The notes: generated by a model not told the origin, from the sequence alone. Shown: positions 30,694 through 39,842, counted from the stretch's first letter. The stretch is 64,000 nucleotides of DNA from Vibrio gazogenes (GCF_023920225.1 NZ_CP092587.1:434001-498000); one strand, 5' to 3'. Translations and numbers: made by a program.

Positions 30694-31914
30694 ATGATGC
30701 AAAGTTTTGATATTGCCATTATCGGTGGTGGTATGGTTGGGTTGACATTGGCCGCAGCACTGAAGAATACGGACTTGAGAATTGCTGTGATTGAAGGTCA
30801 CACGCCGGATGCAACATTAGGTGAAGTGCCGGATATCCGCGTCTCAGCTTTGAGCCGAGCCAGTGAACATATTCTAAAGAATGTTGGGATCTGGGAAGGA
30901 ATTGCCCAACGTCGGGCTGCGCCTTATGGTGGAATGCATGTTTGGGAAAAAGACAGCTTTGCCCGGATTGAGTTTGACTGTCAACAGCTTGCTCAGCCAG
31001 ATTTAGGTCATATCGTTGAGAACAGAGTGATTCAACTGGCGGCTTTGGATGTCGTGCAATCCCAGCAAAATGTCACCTTTTTTATGCCGACGCATTGCCA
31101 GAGTCTGGTCGTGGGTGAAAGTGAAGCTTGGTTGACTCTGGATAATGGTCGTGCTTTGACCGCGAAGCTGGTTGTAGGTACGGACGGTGCAAACTCTTGG
31201 GTTCGTCAGCAGCAGGATATTCCGTTAACGCATTGGGATTATGACCACACAGCTTTGGTCGCAAATGTAATGACGGAAGAGCCCCATCAGCATATTGCAC
31301 GGCAGATCTTTACACCACTGGGGCCGTTGGCATTTTTGCCTCTGACTGATCCGCATATGTGCTCTATTGTCTGGTCTACAGCTCCCGAGCGAGCAGAAGC
31401 ATTGTTAAATATGACAGCAGAGCAATTCAACCGCTCACTCTGTACTGAATTTGATCGGCATCTTGGTTTATGTGAGTTAGTTAGCGAACGAGCGGTCTTT
31501 CCTTTGAAAATGCGTTATGCCCGAAACTTTGTCTGTGAGCGTATTGCACTCGCCGGGGATGCTGCCCATACCATTCACCCACTGGCAGGGCAGGGGGTTA
31601 ACCTTGGGCTGCTTGATGCGGCATCGTTAGCTCAGGAAATCAAGACGTTATGGCAGCAAGGCAAAGACATTGGATACCAACGAAACCTACGCCAATATGA
31701 ACGCTGGAGAAAAGCTGAAGCTGCCAAGATGATTGCGGCAATGCAGGGATTTAAGACATTATTTTCCGGAGATTTTCCAGTGAAGAAATTAGTGCGGGGG
31801 ATGGGTATATCGGTATTAAATCAAGTACCATATGTCAAAAACGACATGATGTTGCGGGCTTTGGGGATTCGGGGGCACTTACCGGAGCTTGCGAAAACAG
31901 GAATTATCGAGTGA
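30694..31914 (+). CDS. ubiI: 2-octaprenylphenol hydroxylase
   Basis: UbiI (formerly VisC) hydroxylates the C5 position of the ubiquinone ring precursor. It has 406 residues with IIGGGMVGLTLAAAL at the N-terminus, VSALSRASEHILKNVG, and the FAD motif LAGDAAHTIHPLAGQGVNLG. Together with ubiH it forms a two-gene unit that ends at a palindromic hairpin just downstream. Confidence 0.94.
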   Translation: MMQSFDIAIIGGGMVGLTLAAALKNTDLRIAVIEGHTPDATLGEVPDIRVSALSRASEHILKNVGIWEGIAQRRAAPYGGMHVWEKDSFARIEFDCQQLAQPDLGHIVENRVIQLAALDVVQSQQNVTFFMPTHCQSLVVGESEAWLTLDNGRALTAKLVVGTDGANSWVRQQQDIPLTHWDYDHTALVANVMTEEPHQHIARQIFTPLGPLAFLPLTDPHMCSIVWSTAPERAEALLNMTAEQFNRSLCTEFDRHLGLCELVSERAVFPLKMRYARNFVCERIALAGDAAHTIHPLAGQGVNLGLLDAASLAQEIKTLWQQGKDIGYQRNLRQYERWRKAEAAKMIAAMQGFKTLFSGDFPVKKLVRGMGISVLNQVPYVKNDMMLRALGIRGHLPELAKTGIIE

Positions 31915-31925
31915 CACATTATCGA

Positions 31926-31947
31926 AGGGCAACGAATTCGTTGCCCT
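31926..31947. terminator. Hairpin between ubiI and the convergent small gene
   Basis: AGGGCAACG-AATT-CGTTGCCCT is a perfect 9-bp stem. The following ATTATT is a poor T-run, so termination strength is uncertain; the position between convergent genes supports the role. Confidence 0.6.
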
Positions 31948-31957
31948 ATTATTCTGG

Positions 31958-32164
31958 TTATGCGCATACGTATTTTAGTCGCATAATTTCCTGATTGATT
32001 TCTTTGACCGTTCGATAATGACGTTGTTCTGCTTGTTCCGGAAGCATCAGTTTTCCCTGATCGAACTCAAATTTGCCAATACCGTCAATGTAGATTCTAC
32101 CTTTAAATAGCCGACTAATATGTTTAGCAATCATACTCGGTATATAGCGCTTAAACAGTCTCAT
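31958..32164 (-). CDS. Small basic protein of unknown function
   Basis: A 68-residue frame with a strong ribosome-binding site (AGGAAAGGA) before its ATG. The product is basic and not obviously membrane-bound. It has a hydrophobic/basic start (MRLFKRYIPSMIAKHISRLF), a central segment KGRIYIDGIGKFEFDQGKLM and a predicted helical end (TVKEINQEIMRLKY). I do not recognise a family. The RBS, good amino-acid composition and placement against a terminator support a real gene. It stands alone, convergent to ubiI. Confidence 0.65.
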   Translation of the reverse strand: MRLFKRYIPSMIAKHISRLFKGRIYIDGIGKFEFDQGKLMLPEQAEQRHYRTVKEINQEIMRLKYVCA

Positions 32165-32844
32165 ATTATCGTCCTTTCCTGAATATCTGAGGTGATTGTT
32201 AACTTGGTGACTTCACAGCCAGCAAACCTCAACATCACCTTTGTGAGAACTCAATTCACTCTCACGATTTTATTTTATTTCATTCTTCATACTGTGATAT
32301 TTGTAGTGAAATAATCATGACATGATGAGTCAATTGAATTTTTGTGCTGTCATCTACATATTTAACAGAACGAGACAAATAGGCTGTATCGGTTCTGTTA
32401 ACTTTGAGACAGCTTACACACATCTTGTGCAACGATGTGCTATCCCCGTTCTCGGTGGACTATTAGGCCCGATCATTGTGACACTTTTATAACAAAATTG
32501 CTGAACCATTGTTAAATTTTATGATGCTTATCCATGAATATAGTTTTTGACCGATGGCTGTCAAAAAAAATCCCTAACTTTGATGAAAAAAAGCCCGCAT
32601 CTGTTTGGATACGGGCTAAATAGTCACAGATGCATTACACAAAAAGTGGATGTACTGACTTGAATCAGTTTCACTTTTCCGTCAATTCAGTCGCGATTTT
32701 GTTGAAAAAACGTGACTGAACCAACATCAACCAGACTACGTGAAAAAATAATAAATGACTATTTATGTTTTATTTTTGCTTAACAATTCACTTGTTGATT
32801 TGTTTATATTTGATATTGATCACATATTTTTGCAATGAATTACA
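32165..32844. other. 680-bp gene-free region with structured segment
   Basis: No protein gene is supported. The region is AT-rich. Its right half holds a series of hairpins described as a candidate RNA (32588-32725) and a CRP-like box TTTGATATTGATCACA (32809-32824, read as TGTGATCAATATCAAA on the minus strand). Its left half (32165-32587) contains short A/T tracts but no clear structure. Confidence 0.5.
32588..32725 (-). ncRNA. Candidate small RNA or structured 3' UTR
   Basis: Read on the minus strand, three hairpins follow one another. The first is TTCAGTC (32714-32720) with GACTGAA (32686-32692). The second is AAAAGTG with CACTTTT (32642-32678), enclosing ACTGA/TCAGT. The third is a terminator with stem AGCCCG-ATC and loop CAAACA, ending in TTTTTTT (32588-32617). 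The deacylase gene upstream stops 120-250 bp away, so this may be its 3' UTR or an independent Hfq-type small RNA. No homology was recognised. Confidence 0.4.
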
Positions 32845-33333
32845 CTAACAGACAGGAGGTTCGCGATGAATGGAGAAAATGACGGGCTGAACAAGTTGAA
32901 GTAAGTCTTTGGCTTGTATTGCGATGCCGGCATGCAGGTCACCGCTACTGATAGTAATTTCTGATTCTTGGGAAATCACGGGATCAAACAGGATCGGCAT
33001 ATTGGTTTTAAGCAGTAACGGTGTGACCGCACCAACAGGGTAGCCTGTTACCTGCAAAACTTGGTCGCTTGTTGCACATGTCATTCTTCTCCACCCAAGG
33101 TAGGATCTGACTTTTTTGGGATCGACGGACAGATGGCCCGGCACACAAGCTAATGCATAACGTTCACTCATATCTCTCAGTAGAACACACTTGACCATTT
33201 GAGCCGGGCGAATTCCACGTAAAATCGCAGCTGCTTCGATCGTGACGGCTGCTTCTTGTTGCAGCAGCAGCCGGTGTGGCACCTGCTGCTGCCGGAGGAA
33301 TTCAAGGATTTGGGTATCCAGATTAGGATTCAT
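32845..33333 (-). CDS. YbaK-type aminoacyl-tRNA deacylase domain protein
   Basis: A single-domain protein of the YbaK/ProX trans-editing superfamily, 162 residues. Family landmarks are the conserved Lys in AQMVKCVLLRD and the loop GYPVGAVTPLLLK, matching the GxxxGxxxP pattern. Such proteins hydrolyse mischarged aminoacyl-tRNA, but which tRNA cannot be told. The start is ATG 33333 (or 33336), overlapping the end of ygfZ by 11-14 bp in another frame; the open frame to 33660 is inside ygfZ and is rejected as the true start. The overlap implies coupled expression with ygfZ. Confidence 0.83.
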   Translation of the reverse strand: MNPNLDTQILEFLRQQQVPHRLLLQQEAAVTIEAAAILRGIRPAQMVKCVLLRDMSERYALACVPGHLSVDPKKVRSYLGWRRMTCATSDQVLQVTGYPVGAVTPLLLKTNMPILFDPVISQESEITISSGDLHAGIAIQAKDLLQLVQPVIFSIHREPPVC

Positions 33334-34297
33334 CATCCAAACCATAAGGGAGTGGTTGTATTGTCCACTCTGTTTGTGGTGCCCCCACGATTCTGAAGCG
33401 GGTATCTGCTTCCAGATTGTTTGGCAGGATGATAAGACCAATTGCAGAATGATCACTAAATGGATAGACCGCAAGAAAGCGACCGACACTGCGCCAGTTT
33501 TCCCCGACGGAACGTTCCAACTCGAGTGGTTGCTCGCTGTTGAATGTTGTGTCGATGTTTCCTTTAAGGATGTACATAGCGCGTTTGTTGGTACCACGAT
33601 ATTTTGCTCGCGCCACGATTTCCTGCCCGGTATAACAGCCTTTACTAAAGCTAATGCCACCGAGCGCCTGAAGATTCAGCGCTTGGGGAATGTGTTGTTC
33701 CTGTTCGTTCGCCGTCACAATCGGTAGCGCTTCTTCAATGTCAAAACGGGTCCATAAGCTTTCGGTGACTTTTTCACCCTGAAAGTCGGCTATGAATGAT
33801 TGGGCTGTCGGCTGGTTTGTGATCAATAACCAGCGTTGCGCAGAGATTTTTACTGCCGTGCCGCCTTCGATCTCCCGGACATCGCCACGAGTATCACTGA
33901 GGGTATTGATGTAATTCTCAGCATCTTTTCCCATCACTCCGAGAAGCATGTCATCGCCTTGCGTGAGCTCGATCTTGGAAAAGACCGCATATTTTTTGAG
34001 AGCCTTGAGTTCGGCATCAATTGCACTGGTCGGTTGGAACATGGCGTAGCCATGGTTGTGGCGGAAAATGCGAAATACCGACCAGACTTTTCCTTTCGGA
34101 TCGCAATGTGCACCGAACGTTGATTGATCTTTCTCGAGCGAAACGATGTCACAGGTAATCTGACCCTGTAGATAAGATTTCTGATCTGCTCCGGTAGCGG
34201 TAATATATCCCCATGACGAGAGTTGGGTGAGGAGTAAATTCGGTAAGGGGGTTTCTGGCGTATGTTCGAAAGGGTGAAAGTTGTTTTCTTGTGTCAT
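33323..34297 (-). CDS. ygfZ: tRNA-modifying, folate-binding protein YgfZ
   Basis: YgfZ is a tetrahydrofolate-binding protein related to GcvT and needed for some Fe-S enzymes, including the tRNA thiotransferase MiaB. The diagnostic motif KGCYTGQEIVAR with its essential Cys is present near residue 230. The 324 residues match the family. It is divergent from sdhE, the usual neighbour, with a 312-bp gap between them. Confidence 0.93.
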   Translation of the reverse strand: MTQENNFHPFEHTPETPLPNLLLTQLSSWGYITATGADQKSYLQGQITCDIVSLEKDQSTFGAHCDPKGKVWSVFRIFRHNHGYAMFQPTSAIDAELKALKKYAVFSKIELTQGDDMLLGVMGKDAENYINTLSDTRGDVREIEGGTAVKISAQRWLLITNQPTAQSFIADFQGEKVTESLWTRFDIEEALPIVTANEQEQHIPQALNLQALGGISFSKGCYTGQEIVARAKYRGTNKRAMYILKGNIDTTFNSEQPLELERSVGENWRSVGRFLAVYPFSDHSAIGLIILPNNLEADTRFRIVGAPQTEWTIQPLPYGLDDES

Positions 34298-34609
34298 ATC
34301 TGTATCACCTTGTGCCGATTGAATGGGGACATTCTATATGTAAATCTTTTGATCCCCAAATCAACTGTTGGGACGTGTTTTCTTGTATTGCAAGGATGAC
34401 ACGCGATGTTATTTCATGGTAGACATTTACCGACAAATACGGGCGAGTTCAAATCATACTATCGTTTTCAGATAAATCTTTTGCTAATCGTCAGAAAGGT
34501 ATGTTAAATCGGATAAGTTTTGTCGCTTAGATTGGACTGTGACCCACTTAGTAGCGGGTCGAGTGCTCCCTTGATACACTAATAAAAATTAAATCAATGA
34601 GGTTTTATA
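34298..34609. other. Divergent promoter region of ygfZ and sdhE
   Basis: About 310 bp with no gene. A short hairpin GACCC (34541-34545) / GGGTC (34556-34560) stands about 50 bp before sdhE. No recognised operator. Confidence 0.4.
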
Positions 34610-34870
34610 ATGTATACCGACGAAGAGAAAGCCCGTATTAAGTGGGCATGCCGACGTGGTATGTTGGAACTAGATGTGGTGATTATGTCATTCTTTGAAG
34701 AATGTTTTGATCAATTGAGTGAATCCGATCAGCAGGATTTTGTTTCTTTATTGGAATGTGATGATCCGGATCTCTTTTCTTGGCTGATGGGGCATAAGCG
34801 GAGTGAAAATCTCAGTCATGCTTCGATGGTTGATAAGATAGTCGCTTATAACCTTGCTAAAGTCCGTTAA
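34610..34870 (+). CDS. sdhE: Succinate dehydrogenase assembly factor SdhE
   Basis: SdhE (YgfY) promotes covalent flavinylation of SdhA and FrdA. The 86-residue protein has the signature RRGMLELD, where the RGxxE motif contacts the flavoprotein, and an acidic C-terminal half. It overlaps ygfX by 17 bp, the conserved pairing of this locus. Confidence 0.94.
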   Translation: MYTDEEKARIKWACRRGMLELDVVIMSFFEECFDQLSESDQQDFVSLLECDDPDLFSWLMGHKRSENLSHASMVDKIVAYNLAKVR

Positions 34871-35249
34871 TCTTTACGCCTCAGTCTCTTTGAATGCCTA
34901 TATGGTTCAATGGTTGATTGTTCAACTTTCCATCTGGGCATTAATTTCTACCAATTTTCCCCTGATTCCCTCGATTATTTGTATCGGCTGGCTGCTGAAT
35001 ATCTGGCATGAACAAAAACTCTTGTTACCTGTGATCTCTGAACCATGCCGATATACGGATACGGGTATGCTGATCGCTGGCATTCGACAGCAGAGGATTG
35101 AGCAAGTTGAACTTTCATTTGCAATCTGGTTCGTGATTTTCGTCGGAGAACATGGTAAGCGGCAGATTCTGTGGCGTGATAGCTGCCGGGATCATACATA
35201 TCGGCAGCTTTTGGTGATGGAAAAACGGAGGCGTTATCACCTCCGTTGA
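34854..35249 (+). CDS. ygfX: YgfX (CptA-like) inner membrane protein
   Basis: A 131-residue protein with two closely spaced hydrophobic segments (about 15-50) and a soluble C-terminus with KRQILWRDSC, matching the YgfX/CptA family; the E. coli member has been proposed as a toxin acting on cytoskeletal proteins. The start is TTG at 34854, inside sdhE, since the family N-terminus lies there; ATG 34902 would remove the first hydrophobic residues. The last codons contain a hairpin ACGGAGG/CCTCCGT. A repeat element begins at the base after the stop codon. Confidence 0.8.
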   Translation: MLKSVNLYASVSLNAYMVQWLIVQLSIWALISTNFPLIPSIICIGWLLNIWHEQKLLLPVISEPCRYTDTGMLIAGIRQQRIEQVELSFAIWFVIFVGEHGKRQILWRDSCRDHTYRQLLVMEKRRRYHLR

Positions 35250-35519
35250 CTAGGGGCTGTTGACCTTTCATGGTTGAATTTTGTTCAATCTGAACGGGTA
35301 TTGATCGCGACGCGGGGCATGCCGCTTAGCTATCCTAAGCAAATGACCCGCAACAAAGAGCAAGACACGTTCAGATGAACCCTCTGGGCAGCATTTGTCG
35401 CTCATTTATCCAGCGTTAGGTCATGGTTCATGTAGATCGCTACACTTCACATGACCTGCCTTGACTAAATGCACGACAAATTGCTGCAAAAACCATCACG
35501 AAAGGTCAACAGCCCCTAG
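35250..35519. mobile_element. MITE-like element with 21-bp perfect terminal repeats
   Basis: About 270 bp are bounded by perfect inverted ends. The left end starts ACTAGGGGCTGTTGACC at 35249 and the exact complement runs over 35500-35520. CTAG at each edge may be a 4-bp target duplication, or part of the ends. The inside has no reading frame of note and several short self-complementary stretches. A non-autonomous element mobilised by a transposase coded elsewhere is the best explanation. It lies between the convergent genes ygfX and nadB, exactly after the ygfX stop. Confidence 0.72.
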
Positions 35520-35545
35520 TAACGCGCTTTCAACATCATCCAGAC

Positions 35546-37159
35546 TCAGGAAAAATCTTTAGGGTCAAGGACGGTCGGGCCACTATTCTCTAATAGCTCC
35601 GGATAATCCAGCGTGTAATGCAATCCGCGGCTTTCCTTACGCTGCATTGCACAACAGATCATCAGTTCGGCAACCTGAAGTAAGTTTCTGAGTTCGATGA
35701 GATTATTGGAGACCCGGAAATTACTATAATATTCATGCGTTTCCTGTTGAAGCAGGTGAATCCTTCTCAAAGCACGTTCTAAACGTTTATCTGTGCGAAC
35801 GATGCCCATATAATCCCACATGAAGAGTCGCAGCTCATGCCAGTTATGTTGAATGACAACTTCTTCATCGGAGCAGGTGACTTGGCTCTCATCCCAAGGC
35901 GGAAGTGACTTAGCAAGCTGAGCATGTTCGAGCTTTTCGAGAATATCTTGTGCCGCAGAACGGGCATAAACCACACACTCCAGTAATGAGTTGGATGCCA
36001 TTCTGTTCGCACCATGTAAGCCGGTATAGCTGACTTCACCAATGGCATAAAGTTGCTTGAGATCGGTTTCCCCTTGGCGGTTCACCATTACCCCACCACA
36101 GGTATAGTGTGCTGCAGGAACAATCGGAATCGGCTCTTTGGTCATGTCTATTCCCAGACTCTGAAGGCGGGTGTAAATGGTCGGGAAATGTTTTTCGATG
36201 AAGTCCGCAGGTTTATGACTGATGTCCAGATACATACAATCCGCACCAATACGTTTCATTTCATAGTCGATTGCTCTGGCGACCACATCCCTCGGTGCCA
36301 GCTCCGCTCGCTCGTCAAAATCCGGCATGAATCGGGAACCATCGGGACGGCGTAGGAAAGCCCCTTCACCCCTTAACGCTTCTGTCAGCAAAAAGTTGCG
36401 CGAATCCGGGTGATACAGGCAGGTGGGATGAAACTGGTTGAATTCTAGGTTGGCGACACGACAGCCTGCGCGCCAAGCTATGGCAATCCCGTCTCCTGAT
36501 GAAACATCAGGATTGGACGTATATTGATAGACTTTGGATGCGCCACCAGTTGCCAGAATGATAAATTTCGCTTTAATTGTTTCGACATGTTCGTCGTTAC
36601 GGTTCCAGACATAGGCACCGATCACTTTCTTCGGATCTCCGCCAATTTTGTCTTCAGTAATCAGGTCAAGTGCGTTGTGGCGTTCCAGTACTTTGATATT
36701 CGGGTGATTGATGACGTTATCTTGTAAAGATGTCTGCATCGCCATGCCTGTTGCGTCCGCTGCATGGAGAATTCTACGATGGCTATGTCCGCCTTCCCGG
36801 GTCAAATGATACTTAGGATGGTTTTGGTTACTGCCTTCGTCCAGATCAAATGGCACACCACCGTCAATCAGCCACTGAACGCACTTTTTAGCATTTTCAG
36901 CAATAAAGCGAACGGTCTCTTCTTCACAAATGCCACCACCGGCAACCAGCGTATCCTGAACATGTGATTCGATACTGTCGGACTCATCGAATACTGCTGC
37001 AATACCGCCTTGTGCATAATAGGTCGCACCTTCACTCCAGGCCCCTTTACTCAGAACAATGACCTGACACTTTTTTGCAACCCGTAGTGCGAGTGAGAGT
37101 CCGGCAGCACCGCTTCCGATAACGAGTACATCACACTGATGTTCTTGATTTACACGCAT
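35546..37159 (-). CDS. nadB: L-aspartate oxidase
   Basis: NadB oxidises L-aspartate to iminoaspartate for quinolinate and NAD synthesis. The 537 residues include the FAD-binding [15 protein letters not shown], the succinate dehydrogenase-like active-site segment [16 protein letters not shown], and [17 protein letters not shown]. The C-terminal helical domain completes the usual length. It is divergent from rpoE, as in E. coli and vibrios. Confidence 0.97.
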   Translation of the reverse strand: MRVNQEHQCDVLVIGSGAAGLSLALRVAKKCQVIVLSKGAWSEGATYYAQGGIAAVFDESDSIESHVQDTLVAGGGICEEETVRFIAENAKKCVQWLIDGGVPFDLDEGSNQNHPKYHLTREGGHSHRRILHAADATGMAMQTSLQDNVINHPNIKVLERHNALDLITEDKIGGDPKKVIGAYVWNRNDEHVETIKAKFIILATGGASKVYQYTSNPDVSSGDGIAIAWRAGCRVANLEFNQFHPTCLYHPDSRNFLLTEALRGEGAFLRRPDGSRFMPDFDERAELAPRDVVARAIDYEMKRIGADCMYLDISHKPADFIEKHFPTIYTRLQSLGIDMTKEPIPIVPAAHYTCGGVMVNRQGETDLKQLYAIGEVSYTGLHGANRMASNSLLECVVYARSAAQDILEKLEHAQLAKSLPPWDESQVTCSDEEVVIQHNWHELRLFMWDYMGIVRTDKRLERALRRIHLLQQETHEYYSNFRVSNNLIELRNLLQVAELMICCAMQRKESRGLHYTLDYPELLENSGPTVLDPKDFS

Positions 37160-37594
37160 AATTTTATTTTTCCCAACAATTCCTAATCTATTTCTCTTCC
37201 GTTCATGTTGTTTTGAGTCATGAACAAGCTCCCTGAAGCGACAATTGGACCTTAAGTATTGAAACGTAGTGGCGATATAATGGATCAGTCAGATAAAAAT
37301 GAATGAATTCCCGATTTCGCTTGTTTTTCTCTTTCACTACATGCAATGCTTTAATAAACACGGTTGACATCGATGAAATTTTACCTCATTTAAGGAAAGT
37401 GACGAAGCGCTGATTTGTGCAGCGACTGACTCACCTTTAATATGAAGAAAAATTTCACCGCAGGTGGGAACTATTTTCCTGTGCATGAGTCTCACTATAC
37501 TGCTCATGTAAGCGGTGGTGTCAATACTACATTTTGAAGTATGAATACCCATATCTGAGAAGGTAAGGGATGAACGATAGGAGTATACGCTCGA
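37160..37594. other. nadB-rpoE divergent region
   Basis: About 435 bp without a gene. It contains the sigma-E type promoter listed separately (37467-37494), upstream of which lies AT-rich sequence. No other operator was recognised. Confidence 0.5.
37467..37494 (+). promoter_or_regulatory. Sigma-E type promoter of rpoE
   Basis: GGAACTA and GTCTCA are separated by 15 bp, close to the sigma-E consensus (GGAACTT, about 15-16 bp, TCTAA/TCTGA), about 100 bp upstream of rpoE. rpoE operons are autoregulated this way. Confidence 0.7.
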
Positions 37595-38167
37595 ATGCAC
37601 GAGCAGTTGACTGATCAAGTATTGATTGAGCGCGTTCAGAGTGGAGATAAGCAAGCCTTTAATCTTTTGGTCGTAAAGTACCAGAATAAAGTTTGCAACC
37701 TCATCGCTAGATATGTAAACAACAGCGGTGATGTCGCCGATGTCGCTCAGGATACTTTTATTAAAGCCTACCGGGCTATTCCTTCATTTCGAGGAGAAAG
37801 TGCATTTTATACGTGGCTCTACAGAATTGCCGTGAATACGGCAAAGAACCATATCGTTGCACAAAGTAGACGTCCTCCTGCAAATGATGTGGATGCCGAA
37901 GAAGCGGAATATTACGAAAGTGGTCATGTTTTAAAAGAAATTTCGAACCCAGAGAATATTACGCTGTCGAAAGAATTGAAACATGCTGTATTTGCGGCAA
38001 TTGATGCGTTGCCTGAAGATTTAAAGACCGCAATGACTCTGAGAGAGTTGGAAGGATTGAGCTATGAAGAAATTGCGGTTGTGATGAATTGTCCTGTCGG
38101 AACGGTAAGATCACGAATATTCCGAGCACGAGAAGCGGTAGAAAAGCGGATTGGTTCGCTTTTGTAA
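37595..38167 (+). CDS. rpoE: Envelope-stress sigma factor RpoE
   Basis: Sigma-E directs transcription of genes for outer-membrane protein folding and repair. The 190 residues include region 2 (QNKVCNLIARYVNNSGDVAD, YTWLYRIAVNTAKNH) and region 4 (LEGLSYEEIAVVMNCPVGTV). It leads the rpoE-rseA-rseB-rseC operon, which continues into lepA. Its activity is held in check by RseA. Confidence 0.97.
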   Translation: MHEQLTDQVLIERVQSGDKQAFNLLVVKYQNKVCNLIARYVNNSGDVADVAQDTFIKAYRAIPSFRGESAFYTWLYRIAVNTAKNHIVAQSRRPPANDVDAEEAEYYESGHVLKEISNPENITLSKELKHAVFAAIDALPEDLKTAMTLRELEGLSYEEIAVVMNCPVGTVRSRIFRAREAVEKRIGSLL

Positions 38168-38199
38168 TGTCTGGAGTTGTCTAGATAATGGTGAATAAA

Positions 38200-38862
38200 A
38201 TGGCTGATAAAGAAAAACTTTCGGCGCTTATGGATGGCGAGTTGATCGATAGATCGTTGATTAGCGATCTATCGCAAGATCATGAAGGTTTAGAAACATG
38301 GCGCAACTATCACATGATTGGCGATGTGATGCGTGGTGATACACCTCAAGGGGAATGGGATATTGCCTCTCGGGTTGCGTTAGCGCTGGAAGATGAGCCA
38401 ATCCATCGTAAAGATTTGGCATATGAACAACATAATACTGAGAATCCGGACACTTTAACGATTACACCTTTGGAATCTCAGCCATCGCCAAAACAGTCCA
38501 GAAGACAGTTACCAGCATGGTTAGGTCAATTGGGACAGGTTGCTGTTGCTGCTTGTGTTTCTCTTGTCGTCATTGTCGGTGTACAACAGTATCAGACGGG
38601 GGATGGTGTTGACGGAGAGCGTGTTGCTGACAATGGACAGCTTCCAGTGTTACAAACGGTCCCTCTGTCCGGAACTGCTGAGCCCGTAAGTCTGACGCGT
38701 GATTCGATGATGAGACATACGACAGAAAACAGTGCTCAGGAACAACGTCGCCGCGTCAATGCAATGTTGCAAGATTACGAGCTACAGTTAAAACTTTATA
38801 GCGAACAAAAACGGGAATCATCTGTGCGTTCAGGTGAAAACCAAGAGTTAGTTGTTGAATGA
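38200..38862 (+). CDS. rseA: Anti-sigma-E factor RseA
   Basis: RseA is a single-pass inner membrane protein that sequesters RpoE until cleaved by DegS and RseP. The N-terminal anti-sigma domain begins MADKEKLSALMDGELID. One membrane segment is near residues 110-130 (VAVAACVSLVVIVGVQQ), followed by a periplasmic part rich in Gln/Arg. ATG 38200 is chosen because the protein then starts like known RseA; ATG 38188 with a distant GGAG would add four residues. It overlaps rseB by 4 bp. Confidence 0.93.
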   Translation: MADKEKLSALMDGELIDRSLISDLSQDHEGLETWRNYHMIGDVMRGDTPQGEWDIASRVALALEDEPIHRKDLAYEQHNTENPDTLTITPLESQPSPKQSRRQLPAWLGQLGQVAVAACVSLVVIVGVQQYQTGDGVDGERVADNGQLPVLQTVPLSGTAEPVSLTRDSMMRHTTENSAQEQRRRVNAMLQDYELQLKLYSEQKRESSVRSGENQELVVE

Positions 38863-39842
38863 AAAAAATTCTGGTCAGTGTTGTAACTGCGCTGTTCAGT
38901 CTGAATGTGTCACTAGCCTTTGCAGATGAACCCTCTGCAGAGGCTTTGTTGCATCAGATGAGCCGTGCCAGCCAAAAATTAAATTATGAGCTTTCCTATA
39001 TTCTGATTAAGAAGAACGGAATTGAGCCATTGTTATATCGGCATGCGGTCGAAGATGGTTATTCTTTGGCGCACTTGGTCTATCTGAGTGGTCCTGTTCG
39101 AGAGGTTATCCGTCGTGGTGACGAAGTGAGCTACATCGAACCGGGAGTTGAGCCATTTACCATCGAATCCAACAAAATGGTGGCACCGGTTATTCCGTTA
39201 CTCCATGGCGACATGAATCAACTGAGTCATTATTATGATTTTGTGAAAATCGGCCGTGGTAGAGAAGCCGGCGCAGCGTGTCAGGTTATTCGTGTGGTTC
39301 CGAAAGACGGGCTGCGTTATTCCTATATCCTGTGGATCGATGAGCGAAGCCATCTGCCACTCCGCGCTGATCTGGTTGATCGGGACGGTGAAGTACTGGA
39401 GCAGTATCGGACCATCTCTTATTCTTTGAGTCATAAATTGGCTGAGCTGATGCTGAGCCTGAATAAAGCGCAATTGCCACATGTGCTTTCATTGCCTGAA
39501 AATCCCGTGAAGAAGTCATTCTGGAACGTGGGTTGGGTTCCGAATGGATTCTCTTCTAAAGAATTGAACCGTTACCGGATGGCAATCACGGATCGTTTGG
39601 TCGAAAGTCAGATCTATACCGACGGCTTGTTTAGTTTCTCGGTTTATGTGGCTGATAGTGACAACCTTTCGTTGAAAAACCAGTTGATCCGTCAAGGTCG
39701 CCGGACATTACAAACCGTCGTGAAAGGAAAAACTGAAATCTCAGTGATTGGTGATATTCCACCATCCACGGCAAAACGAATTGCGCAATCCGTGACGTTT
39801 AAACAGCGCTCGAAAACCACGCCAGAGGAAAGTCAGCCATGA
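38859..39842 (+). CDS. rseB: Sigma-E regulatory protein RseB
   Basis: RseB is a periplasmic protein that binds the periplasmic part of RseA and protects it from DegS. A signal peptide is clear (MKKILVSVVTALFSLNVSLAFA, cleavage near residue 22). The mature protein has the LolA-like MucB/RseB fold, with GYSLAHLVYLSGPVREVIRR and WNVGWVPNGF as recognisable parts. Length 327. The ATG overlaps the rseA stop and the stop overlaps rseC, so translation is coupled. Confidence 0.95.
   Translation: MKKILVSVVTALFSLNVSLAFADEPSAEALLHQMSRASQKLNYELSYILIKKNGIEPLLYRHAVEDGYSLAHLVYLSGPVREVIRRGDEVSYIEPGVEPFTIESNKMVAPVIPLLHGDMNQLSHYYDFVKIGRGREAGAACQVIRVVPKDGLRYSYILWIDERSHLPLRADLVDRDGEVLEQYRTISYSLSHKLAELMLSLNKAQLPHVLSLPENPVKKSFWNVGWVPNGFSSKELNRYRMAITDRLVESQIYTDGLFSFSVYVADSDNLSLKNQLIRQGRRTLQTVVKGKTEISVIGDIPPSTAKRIAQSVTFKQRSKTTPEESQP

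Noticed and set aside
32866..32904. AGGAGG followed by ATG and a 12-codon frame on the plus strand
   Set aside because: It is antisense to the conserved end of the deacylase gene and very short; the site is probably coincidental.
33334..33660. Longer N-terminus of the YbaK-type deacylase
   Set aside because: These codons are an alternative frame of ygfZ and do not resemble the deacylase family.
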